Shown: positions 24,903-33,385 of the stretch, in pieces
Position numbering within the stretch: the first letter of the stretch is position 1
How the letters are laid out: every line of letters starts with the position of its first letter
Source: an uncultured Eubacterium sp.
Lineage (GTDB): Bacteria; Bacillota; Clostridia; Lachnospirales; Lachnospiraceae
Length of the DNA: 64,000 nt
Direction: 5' to 3'
NCBI GenBank assembly: GCA_900552795.1
Contig: USBB01000003.1
Location: 1 to 64,000, forward strand
The notes under the pieces: generated by a model
Told to the model about the DNA's origin: nothing
Database searches by the model: none
What the model saw: only the letters and a program-made list of their open reading frames with translations
Program-made: the position numbers and the translations under genes

Positions 24903-25022
24903 TGCAGCGTTTCTGCTGTATTCAAATCCCGACCTTTCTGGTCACGATTTGTTTTGTATGTTTGGAAAAGTCTATTGTGGAGGTGCGCCAACACCGATGA
25001 TACAATAGACTTTTTCTTATTT
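24903..25022 (+). ncRNA. candidate plus-strand small RNA s2
   Basis: TTGATT-17-TATAAT (24872-24900) is followed by a region with three small hairpins (GCAG/CTGC, GACC/GGTC, GGTG/CACC) and ends in a strong terminator, AAAGTCTATTGT/ACAATAGACTTT with T5. The terminator is symmetrical, so it also ends the minus-strand gene at 25077. Not protein coding as far as I can see. Confidence 0.45.
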
Positions 25023-25076
25023 TCTTTGACAAAGATAAGTATAGAACAACTGTTCGCATTTGTCAATAATAATTTT

Positions 25077-25367
25077 TTACTCACTGCCAATTAATATATC
25101 GTGCATAGTTCCTTTTGGCAGTATATTGTTTATATCTTGAACAACCGAGAATACTTCTAAATGGGATATATATTCGTCTTGATTATGAGTTATTGTCATT
25201 CCGTTTTTTATTATGTTACAACTTTCTGAATATGAAGCAACTACCTTTTCAGTCGTATCATTATCGAAATCAATAATACAAATTGCGACTTTCTTATTAT
25301 CTTTTTTTATTCGTGCCAACTTTTTTATTGCTTTGTCAACACTCAATATTTCAAAATTTGATTTCAT
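25077..25367 (-). CDS. hypothetical protein next to mazF, 96 aa
   Basis: ATG after AGGAGGTTGACAAA, 4 nt after the mazF stop. Helical basic start (AIKKLARIKKDNKK) and beta-rich rest. Could be the antitoxin or a regulator of the toxin; antitoxins usually precede mazF, so this is uncertain. Confidence 0.6.
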   Translation of the reverse strand: MKSNFEILSVDKAIKKLARIKKDNKKVAICIIDFDNDTTEKVVASYSESCNIIKNGMTITHNQDEYISHLEVFSVVQDINNILPKGTMHDILIGSE

Positions 25368-25371
25368 TTTG

Positions 25372-25728
25372 TCAACCTCCTAAATCAAGACTAACAGAAC
25401 AAGCTTTTGATATAGATTTCATTATTATATCGTTTGTAATCTGTCCAATCTTTTCCTTAATTTTTCTCTTATCAATAGTTATTATCTGCTCACACAAAAC
25501 CATTGAATCAACTTTTAGCCCAATAGCATCTTCTTTTAATATAACCTTATGAGTAGGTTGATTAACTTTTTTAATTTGAGAAGTTAAAGGTACCACAATT
25601 ATTGTAGGACTATATTTATTACCAATGTTATTTTGAATTACCAACACAGGTCTTATTCCACTTTGAACACTGAAATCATTTTTAGGTAAATTAACCACAA
25701 GTATATCACCACGTTTAATATCCATCAT
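25372..25728 (-). CDS. MazF/PemK-family endoribonuclease toxin
   Basis: 118 aa. Typical opening KRGDILVVNLPKND, then SGIRPVLVIQNNIGNKYSPTI, PLTSQIKK, and LCEQIITIDKRKIKEKIG. These contain the conserved Arg and Thr of the family. It would cut mRNA when free. Antitoxin: no classic MazE precedes it; the candidates are the downstream 96-aa protein or the divergent XRE protein. Driven by a perfect consensus promoter (25785-25813). Confidence 0.9.
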   Translation of the reverse strand: MMDIKRGDILVVNLPKNDFSVQSGIRPVLVIQNNIGNKYSPTIIVVPLTSQIKKVNQPTHKVILKEDAIGLKVDSMVLCEQIITIDKRKIKEKIGQITNDIIMKSISKACSVSLDLGG

Positions 25729-25784
25729 ACCTTTCCTCCTTTCTCCTACTATGTATGTCCTACAAAGTATCTCTCATATTTCAT

Positions 25785-25813
25785 ATTATATATCTTTAGA
25801 TACTGTATGTCAA
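25785..25813 (-). promoter_or_regulatory. consensus promoter of the mazF operon
   Basis: Minus-strand TTGACA-17-TATAAT, a perfect sigma70 match; the 60-nt leader ends in AGGAGG before the ATG. Confidence 0.85.
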
Positions 25814-25822
25814 GATACATTA

Positions 25823-25851
25823 TTGAAAAATTCAGTATTTTTTGATATAAT
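25823..25851 (+). promoter_or_regulatory. promoter of the XRE gene
   Basis: Plus-strand TTGAAA-17-TATAAT, back-to-back with the mazF promoter and only 10 bp away, so one operator could control both. Confidence 0.75.
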
Positions 25852-25883
25852 TTTTTTATCTCATGTAAGGAGGGTAACATATA

Positions 25884-26141
25884 ATGCGTTTCAAAATTGA
25901 TGATATTCTAAAAGAGAGAAATTCTTCCAGATATCGACTTGCAAAACAGACTGGTATTTCTGAACAAGCACTTGGTAAAATATGTAGGAATGAAACATCA
26001 AGTATCGAATTTAGTACAATTGAAAAAATATGTAAAGCACTCAACTGTACGCCAAATGATATTATTATATTTGATGACCCACAGTTGCAACGATTACTTG
26101 CTTATCACTCCAAACTGAGTGAGTTATCTAACAAGAAATAG
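25884..26141 (+). CDS. XRE-family helix-turn-helix regulator, 85 aa
   Basis: Helix-turn-helix with SRYRLAKQTGISEQALGKICRN and a following FSTIEKICKALNCTPNDI. GGAGGGTAACATATA precedes the ATG. Divergent from mazF across a shared promoter region; it may regulate that operon. It has its own terminator. Confidence 0.9.
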   Translation: MRFKIDDILKERNSSRYRLAKQTGISEQALGKICRNETSSIEFSTIEKICKALNCTPNDIIIFDDPQLQRLLAYHSKLSELSNKK

Positions 26142-26203
26142 TTACTTGTATAAGTGCATGTTATCAACCCACATATTCAATATACAAAATATGATAATAA
26201 AAC

Positions 26204-26235
26204 AGGCGATACCACTTATAGTATCGCCTTTAATA
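26204..26235 (+). terminator. terminator of the XRE gene
   Basis: AGGCGATAC / GTATCGCCT, 9 bp, 8-nt loop, followed by TTAAT. Confidence 0.7.
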
Positions 26236-26254
26236 CTGTCTTAAAACGGACAAT

Positions 26255-26487
26255 TTATTCCATTTGATTATAAAAATCTTGCATAACATCTATCAAGAAC
26301 TTTAATGATTCTTTATCAAAAGTAGCATCTTTTTCTTTCAGAATATCAATCAAGTGAACTACCCATTAGCTTTAGCTGATGGGATTTCTGACGAGATTCT
26401 TTAAACATTCAACCAAGAAGCAAGCACATTCTTTTGGTGCTACATCTTATAATCATCACTAAAAGCATCTACATTTAATTTTGCCAT
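26255..26487 (-). pseudogene. small gene interrupted by an IS605-like end fragment
   Basis: ATG at 26487 after GGAGG reads MAKLNVDAFSDDYK, then stops. About 90 nt later the minus strand resumes an open frame, IDILKEKDATFDKESLKFL and on to NQME before TAA at 26255. The middle contains CCCAT-CAGCTAAAGCTAATGGG-type arms and GTAGTTCAC, like the end of an IS200/IS605 element. So a short nonautonomous remnant probably split this gene. Confidence 0.5.
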
Positions 26488-26531
26488 AATAAATCCTCCA
26501 TAAATTCATACTTAGAACTGAACTTTTAAAG

Positions 26532-26660
26532 CTAAATTTCATATTCAAACTTAGACCAATCTACACCAGAATGCTTTTCTTTTAACTCTTCCATCTTTTC
26601 TCTAAGGTCTGAAATCTTAGCAAATGAATATATTTCATCTCTCTGGCTTCCATCAGGATA
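26532..26660 (-). pseudogene. C-terminal gene fragment fused in frame behind a stop
   Basis: Directly after the TGA of the GNAT gene and in the same frame runs PDGSQRDEIYSFAKISDL, then KHSGVDWSKFEYEI before TAG. It has no start of its own, and may be the tail of a gene displaced by the GNAT gene. Confidence 0.4.
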
Positions 26661-27209
26661 TCATGTTAATTCTAATAGAATTCTTGATTTATTTATAATA
26701 AATCCAAATTTTTCATAATAATGATTTCTTCTATCTGCATGATCATTATCAACACTTGAAAGCTCACCATTTATACTTTTTGCTTTAATTTGTTTAGCAT
26801 ATTTTATTAATGCATTCATTGCTACTGTTCCGTTTCCAATATTATTATCTTCCATCAGCACATCAATTATATGTATATATTTTTCTTCGAATATATCTCT
26901 TTTTTGTGTTAAGATTTCAAAATATATTCTTGGTAATCCCATAATTCCTTGATATCGTTCTCCAAACAGATATATTGTATCATTATTTAAAACAATTATT
27001 AACTCTTCATCTTTTTTATTTTTATCTAAGCCGATAATCTCTGCGTTTGGAAATAAATAAAAAATCCGTTTAATTAATCCATATCTTTTTTCATTCTGCT
27101 TCATTACAACTTCTATTTTGGACATTTCACGTCTATAACTATTGTTCAATTGAGTGTATGCTTCATCTAATTCATTTTTAAAAATCCATCTACATATTTT
27201 TTTCTTCAT
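26661..27209 (-). CDS. GNAT-family N-acetyltransferase-like protein
   Basis: 182 aa from the ATG at 27209 (after GAGGTTGATT). The C-terminal half has the acetyl-CoA fold signature, with NNIGNGTVAMNALIKYAK (motif A-like), a GELSS strand and RRNHYYEKFGFII (motif B). The N-terminal half is basic and unusual. Substrate unknown. Confidence 0.7.
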   Translation of the reverse strand: MKKKICRWIFKNELDEAYTQLNNSYRREMSKIEVVMKQNEKRYGLIKRIFYLFPNAEIIGLDKNKKDEELIIVLNNDTIYLFGERYQGIMGLPRIYFEILTQKRDIFEEKYIHIIDVLMEDNNIGNGTVAMNALIKYAKQIKAKSINGELSSVDNDHADRRNHYYEKFGFIINKSRILLELT

Positions 27210-27247
27210 AATCAACCTCTTATTACAAATGAAACCAGCCTTTTAAG

Positions 27248-27697
27248 TCACTTATTATCTTTATAATCTTTTATATAATCATCCACAGTCTTATTAACTG
27301 TATAAAAATCAACTCCTGGTAATACTTCTTCCAAGTAATCTCTCATAGATACTTTTTGTTCATTAATTTTTATTTCAATACTTGTATTCTTCGTAAAACT
27401 TCCCCCACTTAATTTATCCAATAATACTATTAATTCAGCCTTTTCCTTATCTCCTACTTTTTTGAATATCTCAACCATATCCAGTGCTTCTTTAGCTCTT
27501 TGGTTACTTCTATGTTCAATTTCTTTTTCAAAGTCATTATTGTTTTTAAACTTTTTATTTTCTTTTTGTATTAAATTTTTCTGCCTTTGTTTTAGCGACA
27601 ACACATATGCCTGTTTAATCAATTCCATTTGGTAATCATCGTCTAACTTTGAAAAAATCAATACCAATTCTTTTATTTTATCTGGATCTACATTCAT
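27248..27697 (-). CDS. hypothetical protein, 149 aa
   Basis: ATG at 27697 after GGGAGGGATATT. Helical, lysine-rich middle (KQRQKNLIQKENKKFKNNN), with a short beta segment EIKINEQKVSMRDYLEEV. Unrecognised; perhaps DNA-binding or structural. A TTAAAA-N5-GGTTTCAT copy of the recurring element lies after it (27227-27246). Confidence 0.6.
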   Translation of the reverse strand: MNVDPDKIKELVLIFSKLDDDYQMELIKQAYVLSLKQRQKNLIQKENKKFKNNNDFEKEIEHRSNQRAKEALDMVEIFKKVGDKEKAELIVLLDKLSGGSFTKNTSIEIKINEQKVSMRDYLEEVLPGVDFYTVNKTVDDYIKDYKDNK

Positions 27698-27748
27698 AAT
27701 ATCCCTCCCATATGTATCCTTCAATAGAAACAGCATTCAATTGATGCT

Positions 27749-28447
27749 TTATTCGTCCAATTTAGCATCAACTGGATTTTCCAATGTCAATAACTCATCT
27801 CTGTGTTCTACCAAAGCTGCACTTGCAATAGTATTAACCTTGTTCTGCATGAACGCTTCGATTTCACCCTTTGCTTCCATTACTGTCTTGTCCATCTGCT
27901 CATTGAACTGGTCTGCAATAAAGTCCATATTACATCCAATGTCCATATTAAGATGATGTAACTTATTAAGAATTGCATCCTTATCTGCCTTTGTTAAAGC
28001 CTTTTTCTGACTAAATAATTCCGTTACATCTTTGATAAGTTGTTGAGCATCTTCTGTTGCTTTCTTACGTTTCTCTTTAAACTCATCCGTAAACTGTTCT
28101 CTCTTGCTAACAAAATCGCAAGGTGGAATCTTGCCATCTTTCTCTGTCCAACGGATTGTTACAGGTACGCCACTTCCCATATTCATAGAAGTAATTGCTT
28201 CTGCAAACTGAGAATAAGACATTTCAACTTGTGCAATAGCTCTACTACCATATATACTGTCCTGATGTAAACCTCTTGTAATATCTGCATGATATAATGT
28301 CATAGCAATTGTATCTCTATGCTCAATACTACTTCCAAATAAAGGTGTTACTACACCTGTCCTTCTACTAAAAGCCAATGTTCCATAACTCGGATGACTT
28401 GTTTTTGTTCCAAATTTTGTTTCTTCTACTTTATAATCATTATTCAT
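27749..28447 (-). CDS. hypothetical phage protein, 232 aa
   Basis: First 100 residues beta-rich (TSHPSYGTLAFSRRTGVVTPLFG, ITRGLHQDSIYG), then a helical section with KADKDAILNKLHHLNMD. ATG after AAAGGAGAAATGAATT. The two-part plan suggests a phage structural or DNA-handling protein. Unrecognised. Confidence 0.65.
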   Translation of the reverse strand: MNNDYKVEETKFGTKTSHPSYGTLAFSRRTGVVTPLFGSSIEHRDTIAMTLYHADITRGLHQDSIYGSRAIAQVEMSYSQFAEAITSMNMGSGVPVTIRWTEKDGKIPPCDFVSKREQFTDEFKEKRKKATEDAQQLIKDVTELFSQKKALTKADKDAILNKLHHLNMDIGCNMDFIADQFNEQMDKTVMEAKGEIEAFMQNKVNTIASAALVEHRDELLTLENPVDAKLDE

Positions 28448-28493
28448 AATTCATTTCTCCTTTCAAATTTGCCAATAAAAACAGATTTAATCA

Positions 28494-28685
28494 TTAAATT
28501 TCCCTGCCACCAAAATTTTCTTTTGTGAGTTTTTCTCCACATATAGGACAAAATCTAAAACGATTATTTTCGTTTGCTTTACTACTACCGCCTGCAAATG
28601 CTACTGTAGGTTTATTCAAACACTCTCTGACTAAAATACTATCAAAGTTATATTTTCCATCACATAATTTACAGTTTTTATTCAA
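28494..28685 (-). CDS. zinc-ribbon protein, 63 aa
   Basis: CKLCDG at the N-terminus and FCPICGEK near the C-terminus, two knuckles for one metal. ATG after GGAGGAGTTGTTTTGA. Function unknown. Confidence 0.65.
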   Translation of the reverse strand: MNKNCKLCDGKYNFDSILVRECLNKPTVAFAGGSSKANENNRFRFCPICGEKLTKENFGGREI

Positions 28686-28705
28686 AACAACTCCTCCAAT
28701 CTACC

Positions 28706-28857
28706 TTATAAATCATTCTTAACTTGTACTAATGTTTCAAGTCTTACCATATATCTCATATAATCAATCTTAGAAGCAGAATGATTTACTGCTTCTTGTC
28801 TACATCTGTCAATTTCTATATCCAACTCAGATATGTATTCTTTAACTTTTTTCTCTC
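28706..28857 (-). pseudogene. small helical frame, shifted from its likely start
   Basis: Reads KKVKEYISELDIEIDRCRQE and on to QVKNDL before TAA, with no start. Removing one A from an A6 run joins it to the ATG (MRE) or to the upstream 52-aa frame. Either a broken gene or a C-terminal part of the 28842-29000 gene. Confidence 0.45.
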
Positions 28858-29000
28858 ATATCTGGCAGTTCATCATTTACTATTTCCAGTGCTTTCAAAG
28901 CAACTTCTAATTCCCTTCTACCAATTTCAATATTACAACTATTAGCAAGAGCATCACGTTTTGTTTCTCTTAATCTGTTTATTGCTTCTGAATATTTCAC
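28842..29000 (-). CDS. small helical protein, 52 aa
   Basis: GTG at 29000 after GAGGTGGTATT. Reads MKYSEAINRLRETKRDALAN, with a Leu-rich amphipathic C-terminus. The following frame may be its continuation after a homopolymer shift. Confidence 0.5.
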   Translation of the reverse strand: MKYSEAINRLRETKRDALANSCNIEIGRRELEVALKALEIVNDELPDMREKS

Positions 29001-29028
29001 AATACCACCTCAATTCTCTTAAATAAAA

Positions 29029-29259
29029 TCAATCTTCAATCGTACTCTCACATATATTAATAATCCCTTGTAAAGCATTCTTTGGATTTTCATTCTGCGT
29101 TGCTATCTTATTAATAGCTCTAACAGTAGCTTCTGTATCCATAGCTCTGTCAATCCAAGTTGTTCTATCTTCTAATAACCATTTCTGCAATTCCTGACAG
29201 ATTTCCAATTCAACTCTTTCTTGATGAATTATATTTAATATTTCTGTTATTGTCATCAT
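29029..29259 (-). CDS. hypothetical helical protein, 76 aa
   Basis: Two Met at the start; GGGAGTAGT precedes. Amphipathic helices, acidic. Unrecognised. Confidence 0.6.
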   Translation of the reverse strand: MMTITEILNIIHQERVELEICQELQKWLLEDRTTWIDRAMDTEATVRAINKIATQNENPKNALQGIINICESTIED

Positions 29260-29288
29260 ACTACTCCCTTTCCATTATATCAAATCCA

Positions 29289-30278
29289 CTACAATTCTGC
29301 CATAGCATCTGCAATACTATCTTCGCTCATATGAACATAATACTTTGCAGCCGTCTCTAATGATGAGTGACGCAACTGTTTCTGCACAAGTACTATATCC
29401 TTAGTCTTCTCATATAACTTTGTTCCAACCCAATGACGAAGTTGATGTGGATTCACACTTGTTGAGTATCTACTAAAGAAATTAGTAATCGCAGTCTTAC
29501 TCATTCTTCTTCTCTCATTTGATAAAAACAACGCATTACTTTCCACATCATTTTCTTTCACAAAAATATTTCTCTGAATCAGATAATCTTCCACATACTG
29601 TTTTGCTTCTTGAGATATAAATACTTTGTCATACTGTTCTATCTTTCCTTTTCCAAGAACCATAATATAAGGTCTTTCTTCGTCAAGGTACAAATCTTTC
29701 ATGTCTAGATTGATTAACTCTTCAGAACGGATTCCACTACCCATAATCAGCTTTACAATGGCAATGTTACGAATGATATTAAATTCATTTCCATTTCCAT
29801 CATTGAGGTTACAGATAAATTCTTCTACTTGTTCATCAGTAGGCACAATAACTTCCTTCTGTGTGACCTCTGACTTATACAAGTGACTAGGAATATGACG
29901 AATTATGTTGTCAGTGACATATTTATTCATAAACAAGTAACTCCAAAATGCACTGAATACATTCTTCTTAGTACATAATGAATCCAAAGAATTTTTCCGT
30001 CCTGTGATACCGTCTTTTAACTCATTGAGATATTTAATCACATGATTACTTGTGATTTTATCCATATCTTCCGTTGTAATCTGTGAGATATTTTCCTTCT
30101 TAATATAGTTCTTCTCTATGAGCCATTGTAATAAGTCACGAATATATCCCCAATTGGAGTTCTTCGTAGCTGCCGACTTGTATCTGTCGAAAAACTCTGA
30201 TATAAAATCAGGTACATCTTTTAATTTTTCCGATAATGTTAATGACAAATGTCTATGCTTGTCTGCTTTGTAGCACAT
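29289..30278 (-). CDS. tyrosine recombinase/integrase
   Basis: 329 aa. N-terminal SAM-like core-binding domain (residues 15-125) and catalytic domain with Arg in GSGIRSEEL, Lys in LGKGKIEQ, HQLRHW, LRHSS, and Tyr in AKYYVHM. All catalytic residues are present. Candidate for phage integration or dimer resolution. attP not identified; the 160-nt gap upstream (30279-30439) has only an imperfect AGCGATAG/CTGTCGCT hairpin. Confidence 0.93.
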   Translation of the reverse strand: MCYKADKHRHLSLTLSEKLKDVPDFISEFFDRYKSAATKNSNWGYIRDLLQWLIEKNYIKKENISQITTEDMDKITSNHVIKYLNELKDGITGRKNSLDSLCTKKNVFSAFWSYLFMNKYVTDNIIRHIPSHLYKSEVTQKEVIVPTDEQVEEFICNLNDGNGNEFNIIRNIAIVKLIMGSGIRSEELINLDMKDLYLDEERPYIMVLGKGKIEQYDKVFISQEAKQYVEDYLIQRNIFVKENDVESNALFLSNERRRMSKTAITNFFSRYSTSVNPHQLRHWVGTKLYEKTKDIVLVQKQLRHSSLETAAKYYVHMSEDSIADAMAEL

Positions 30279-30439
30279 ATTATCAACCTCTCTTTCTTTT
30301 GATAATAACTACTTCTCTTTTTCGTGTTGAAATATAGAACACGTTCCATCACTTCATATCAGCGTAGAATAAATCAAGCGACAGCCTTTGACAACTATCG
30401 CTCGCAAATTTATATGTAAGTCTTAATTTGTTCTGTATG

Positions 30440-31360
30440 TTATACACTCGCCAAAGTGTTTCTTGGTGTAGTCTGTTGGAACATTTCTGTTGGTGACTGC
30501 TCATATGCTTCACACATTGCACAGAATGTCTTGATTACCTTATCCCATTCAGATTCCTTAATCCACTGAACATAAGGTGTCTTACCTCTCTGCTTTAAAC
30601 AGATGCTATATTTGTACTGCAAATTCTTATACAACTCATTCCACATCTTACTGAAATGAATACCAGTGACAGCCGATAGCTTTCTGATACCTGCGTTAAG
30701 TCTATCTCTGTTTTTCCATTCCAAGATGCCATCTGCAAGTGCTTTGTTATCATTCTTCAACTTCTCAATATGTCTGTTCTGGAATGCGTTATATTCCGTT
30801 GTAGCCTTTAACATTGCGTTAATATCTCCGCTTGCGTAAGCCATTCCGACATTTAACATAAGTCTCTGTTCTTCTTTGATATCCTGAACCTTTACTTCAT
30901 CAGAAACTTTTTCCTCAATATCAAGCAATGCGGTTCTAATTCTTGCTGCCACATTAGATTGTTGTAATAACATTCCAATTCTTAATACAGCTCTCTTGCT
31001 AAATGCCTTTAACCCTCTGTTATTGATTGTAACAATCTGACCGTCCTCAAAGGTGTATGTAACGGAAGTTTGTTTCTGTTCAATGGAAGTAGGTTTTAGT
31101 TTACTTCCGTTATAATATCCTCTAGGAAGTATTTCTGTACCATCTGAATCAATCTCTTCCCTATGATTTCCATAGAGTTCTTTAATCCATTCTGGTGTTA
31201 CCTCATAATACTCTGCCACATGATTAATGGACATTAAATCTGTATCTGGTAAAAGTAAGAGTTCCTTAACTCTTTCCAACACTTCATAATGCCCTACACA
31301 TTTATCTCTCAGACTTCTATCGGAGATAATGTTGTCGTTCTCTTGTTTCTTAATTCTCAT
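30440..31360 (-). CDS. antirepressor-like phage protein, 306 aa
   Basis: N-terminal region with helix-turn-helix-like MSINHVAEYYEVTPEWIKEL; middle RGLKAFSKRAVLRIGMLLQQ with SNVAARIRTALLDIEEKV, a segment typical of phage antirepressor and Bro-N-related proteins; helical C-terminus. ATG after AAAGGATAGAAGTTT. It probably modulates a phage repressor or binds DNA. Confidence 0.6.
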   Translation of the reverse strand: MRIKKQENDNIISDRSLRDKCVGHYEVLERVKELLLLPDTDLMSINHVAEYYEVTPEWIKELYGNHREEIDSDGTEILPRGYYNGSKLKPTSIEQKQTSVTYTFEDGQIVTINNRGLKAFSKRAVLRIGMLLQQSNVAARIRTALLDIEEKVSDEVKVQDIKEEQRLMLNVGMAYASGDINAMLKATTEYNAFQNRHIEKLKNDNKALADGILEWKNRDRLNAGIRKLSAVTGIHFSKMWNELYKNLQYKYSICLKQRGKTPYVQWIKESEWDKVIKTFCAMCEAYEQSPTEMFQQTTPRNTLASV

Positions 31361-31513
31361 AAACTTCTATCCTTTCTTTAAATATTCTTTGACAGTGGTT
31401 ACAATAGATACTTCTCCAAACATTTCTGCGATACTTTCCATTATTCACTTGTCAAGGTGCAACTTGTAATTGGGATTTTTCGTTGACTAAATCTAAAGAA
31501 TTGGATATAATAG

Positions 31514-31592
31514 AAGTTAGTCAAGCGTTAGCGTTTGGCGGTTATGTAAGTGAGCTGTGTTGATTGGTAGTCTAGGCAGCTCACTTTTTAGT
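31514..31592 (+). ncRNA. candidate plus-strand small RNA s3
   Basis: TTGACT-17-TATAAT (31483-31511) precedes a short transcript ending at AGTGAGCTG/CAGCTCACTTTTT. It carries GTTTGGCGG, complementary to the loop of s1. Its terminator reaches the stop codon of the convergent RHH gene. Confidence 0.5.
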
Positions 31593-31752
31593 TGTCTTTC
31601 TTTTCTTTTTGCTTCATGTAATCCGTCAAAACTCTTCTTATGATAGTATTCATATCACAATTTTCCTTTTCAGATTCATTTTGCAAAAATTCCTTTAATT
31701 CAGGAGTCAGTCCGACAACCAACTTTTCTGTGAATCTTTTCGGTCTTGCCAT
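31588..31752 (-). CDS. ribbon-helix-helix DNA-binding protein, 54 aa
   Basis: MARPKRFTEKLVVGLTPELK strand followed by a helix and NTIIRRVLTDYMK, a typical CopG/Arc form. AAGGAGGTTTAAGCGA precedes the ATG. Own consensus promoter at 31778-31806. Convergent with candidate s3. Confidence 0.8.
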   Translation of the reverse strand: MARPKRFTEKLVVGLTPELKEFLQNESEKENCDMNTIIRRVLTDYMKQKEKKDN

Positions 31753-31777
31753 TCGCTTAAACCTCCTTACATTCTAT

Positions 31778-31806
31778 ATAATAGCACTCAAATAAATACT
31801 TGTCAA
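31778..31806 (-). promoter_or_regulatory. consensus promoter of the 54-aa RHH gene
   Basis: Minus-strand TTGACA-17-TATTAT, 26 nt before the ATG. Confidence 0.75.
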
Positions 31807-31831
31807 CTATTTAATAGATATTTCTTAAATA

Positions 31832-31966
31832 TTATTTATTCCATCTCTCAGGATGCAACTGACCATAACACTTCTTCCAATCCATTTCCGTCATAACATG
31901 AGTCGCATTTTCCATTTTAACTACTACATAATCTGTTCCGCTTGTTGTAAATTTTCCTACTATCAT
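31832..31966 (-). CDS. hypothetical protein, 44 aa
   Basis: ATG at 31966 after TTGGAGGATAAGATT. MIVGKFTTSGTDYVVVKMEN plus WKKCYGQLHPERWNK; a small beta-type protein. Unknown. Confidence 0.55.
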   Translation of the reverse strand: MIVGKFTTSGTDYVVVKMENATHVMTEMDWKKCYGQLHPERWNK

Positions 31967-31995
31967 AATCTTATCCTCCAATTTTGCGTAAAATA

Positions 31996-32030
31996 AAAGG
32001 TATCTGGATTATAATTCTCCAAATACCTTT
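31996..32030 (-). terminator. terminator of the AAA ATPase gene
   Basis: AAAGGTAT..TGG / CCA..ATACCTTT, followed by TATTTTACG on the minus strand. Confidence 0.7.
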
Positions 32031-32044
32031 GTGTTTCCTATTAT

Positions 32045-33229
32045 TTAATTTTCTTCACACCACTGTTTATACTCGTCTAATCTCTGTATATATCCAGTGA
32101 ATTCTGGAACTGTAAAATCTAATTCAGAATGTCTCACAGGAAAAACAATACCTTTATTAATTAATTGTGCTCTTGTTGGCGAAATTGTTTTTACTTTTTT
32201 GTCTAACTGTTTTCCAATGTTTGAAATTGTGCATGGTAACTCATCACATTTAACCATTGCAAAAATAAATTTCTTTTCTCCATCAGAGCATCTCTCATAT
32301 CTAACTCTAAAAAATCCAACATCCAATATTTCAAAAAATGTATCTAAGTTTTCTATGATATGTTCTTTCTGAATTATCTTACCATTCGTATTTTTAAATA
32401 CAATCTGACACATTTGTTGTATGAAGAATGGATAACCTTTTGTTATATTTATAATTTCCATTATGGCATCTTCAGTATATTCTGTTCCTAATTTCTTTGC
32501 TGGCTCTACAATTGCTTTATATGATTGTTCTTTTGTTAATGAACCAATTTCTTTATATACAAATAGACGTTCCGAATAAGACTTTTCTTCTGATAACATC
32601 TTATATATTTTCGGTAGACCAGCACCGATTATCATAATTGGATAACCCAATTGATTTGCTCTGTGTAATGCTGCAATCAATGCTCCTAATTCATTCTGTT
32701 TCATATATTGGATTTCATCAATAAAGAAACATATTGGTGTCTCTGTCTTATATGCAGTTTCTCCAATAGTCACAAACACTTCTGTTAAACTTTGTGTCAA
32801 ACTATTCGACTTATATAACTCTCTCTCTTGCAACGATAAAGAAAAGGTATTATCATTTGAGTCAAATGATACAACTAAAGATTTAATTGCATCTAACGGT
32901 TTTTGTATTAGGTGTACGAATTTTTCCTTCATACTAACCTTTCTTAAAAACGCTTGTGAACATGTTGCTATCTGTGAGATAAAATCGTTTCTTTCTTCTA
33001 CCTCTATATGTCTACAAAATATTTCTTTTTCTTCTGCGATGCTCTGCAATTTATTAATAAGCACTGTTTTCCCTACACCTCGTAAACCACTAAATACTAC
33101 TGATGGAGTTGGTATATTCATTGTTAAAGCAGTAAACATTTCTTCAATACTATTTATATCCTCATCTCTACCTGCAATATATGTTGGTGTTAAACCTGCA
33201 CCTGGTCTATATGGATTTACTTTAAACAT
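32045..33229 (-). CDS. AAA/STAND-type ATPase, 394 aa
   Basis: Walker A GLRGVGKTVL (about residue 48), Walker B CFFIDEIQYM, sensor-like IIGAGLPKIYKML, then helical GTEYTEDAIMEIINITKGY and a winged-helix C-terminus. The layout fits Orc1/Cdc6- or STAND-related AAA_16 ATPases that are found beside mobile elements and defence genes. It has its own promoter (TTGACA at 33271) and terminator, so it is an independent unit. Its target cannot be read. Confidence 0.85.
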   Translation of the reverse strand: MFKVNPYRPGAGLTPTYIAGRDEDINSIEEMFTALTMNIPTPSVVFSGLRGVGKTVLINKLQSIAEEKEIFCRHIEVEERNDFISQIATCSQAFLRKVSMKEKFVHLIQKPLDAIKSLVVSFDSNDNTFSLSLQERELYKSNSLTQSLTEVFVTIGETAYKTETPICFFIDEIQYMKQNELGALIAALHRANQLGYPIMIIGAGLPKIYKMLSEEKSYSERLFVYKEIGSLTKEQSYKAIVEPAKKLGTEYTEDAIMEIINITKGYPFFIQQMCQIVFKNTNGKIIQKEHIIENLDTFFEILDVGFFRVRYERCSDGEKKFIFAMVKCDELPCTISNIGKQLDKKVKTISPTRAQLINKGIVFPVRHSELDFTVPEFTGYIQRLDEYKQWCEEN

Positions 33230-33336
33230 ATAATCACCTCCATCTATATTATTACATACTAATGCGAGTTTGTCAACTCTCTCACGATATTTTACGAAAC
33301 AAAATACACTAGAATATGCTAGATTTGCAAAAATAA

Positions 33337-33365
33337 ATGGAAGTAAATTATTAATCTACTTCCAT
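33337..33365 (-). terminator. terminator upstream of the AAA ATPase promoter
   Basis: ATGGAAGTA/TACTTCCAT, 9 bp, followed by TTTATTTTTG on the minus strand. Confidence 0.7.
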
Positions 33366-33385
33366 TCCGTCAATAAAAATCTAAT

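Noticed and set aside
24706..25008. Plus-strand 100-aa frame over the IS left end and s2
   Set aside because: No binding site, and it crosses the tnpA relic, promoter and terminator.
26355..26400. Complete IS200 element
   Set aside because: Only an end-like hairpin and GTAGTTCAC remain; no transposase frame.
30279..30439. Attachment site next to the integrase
   Set aside because: Only an imperfect hairpin is seen. Without the host junction no attP core can be assigned.
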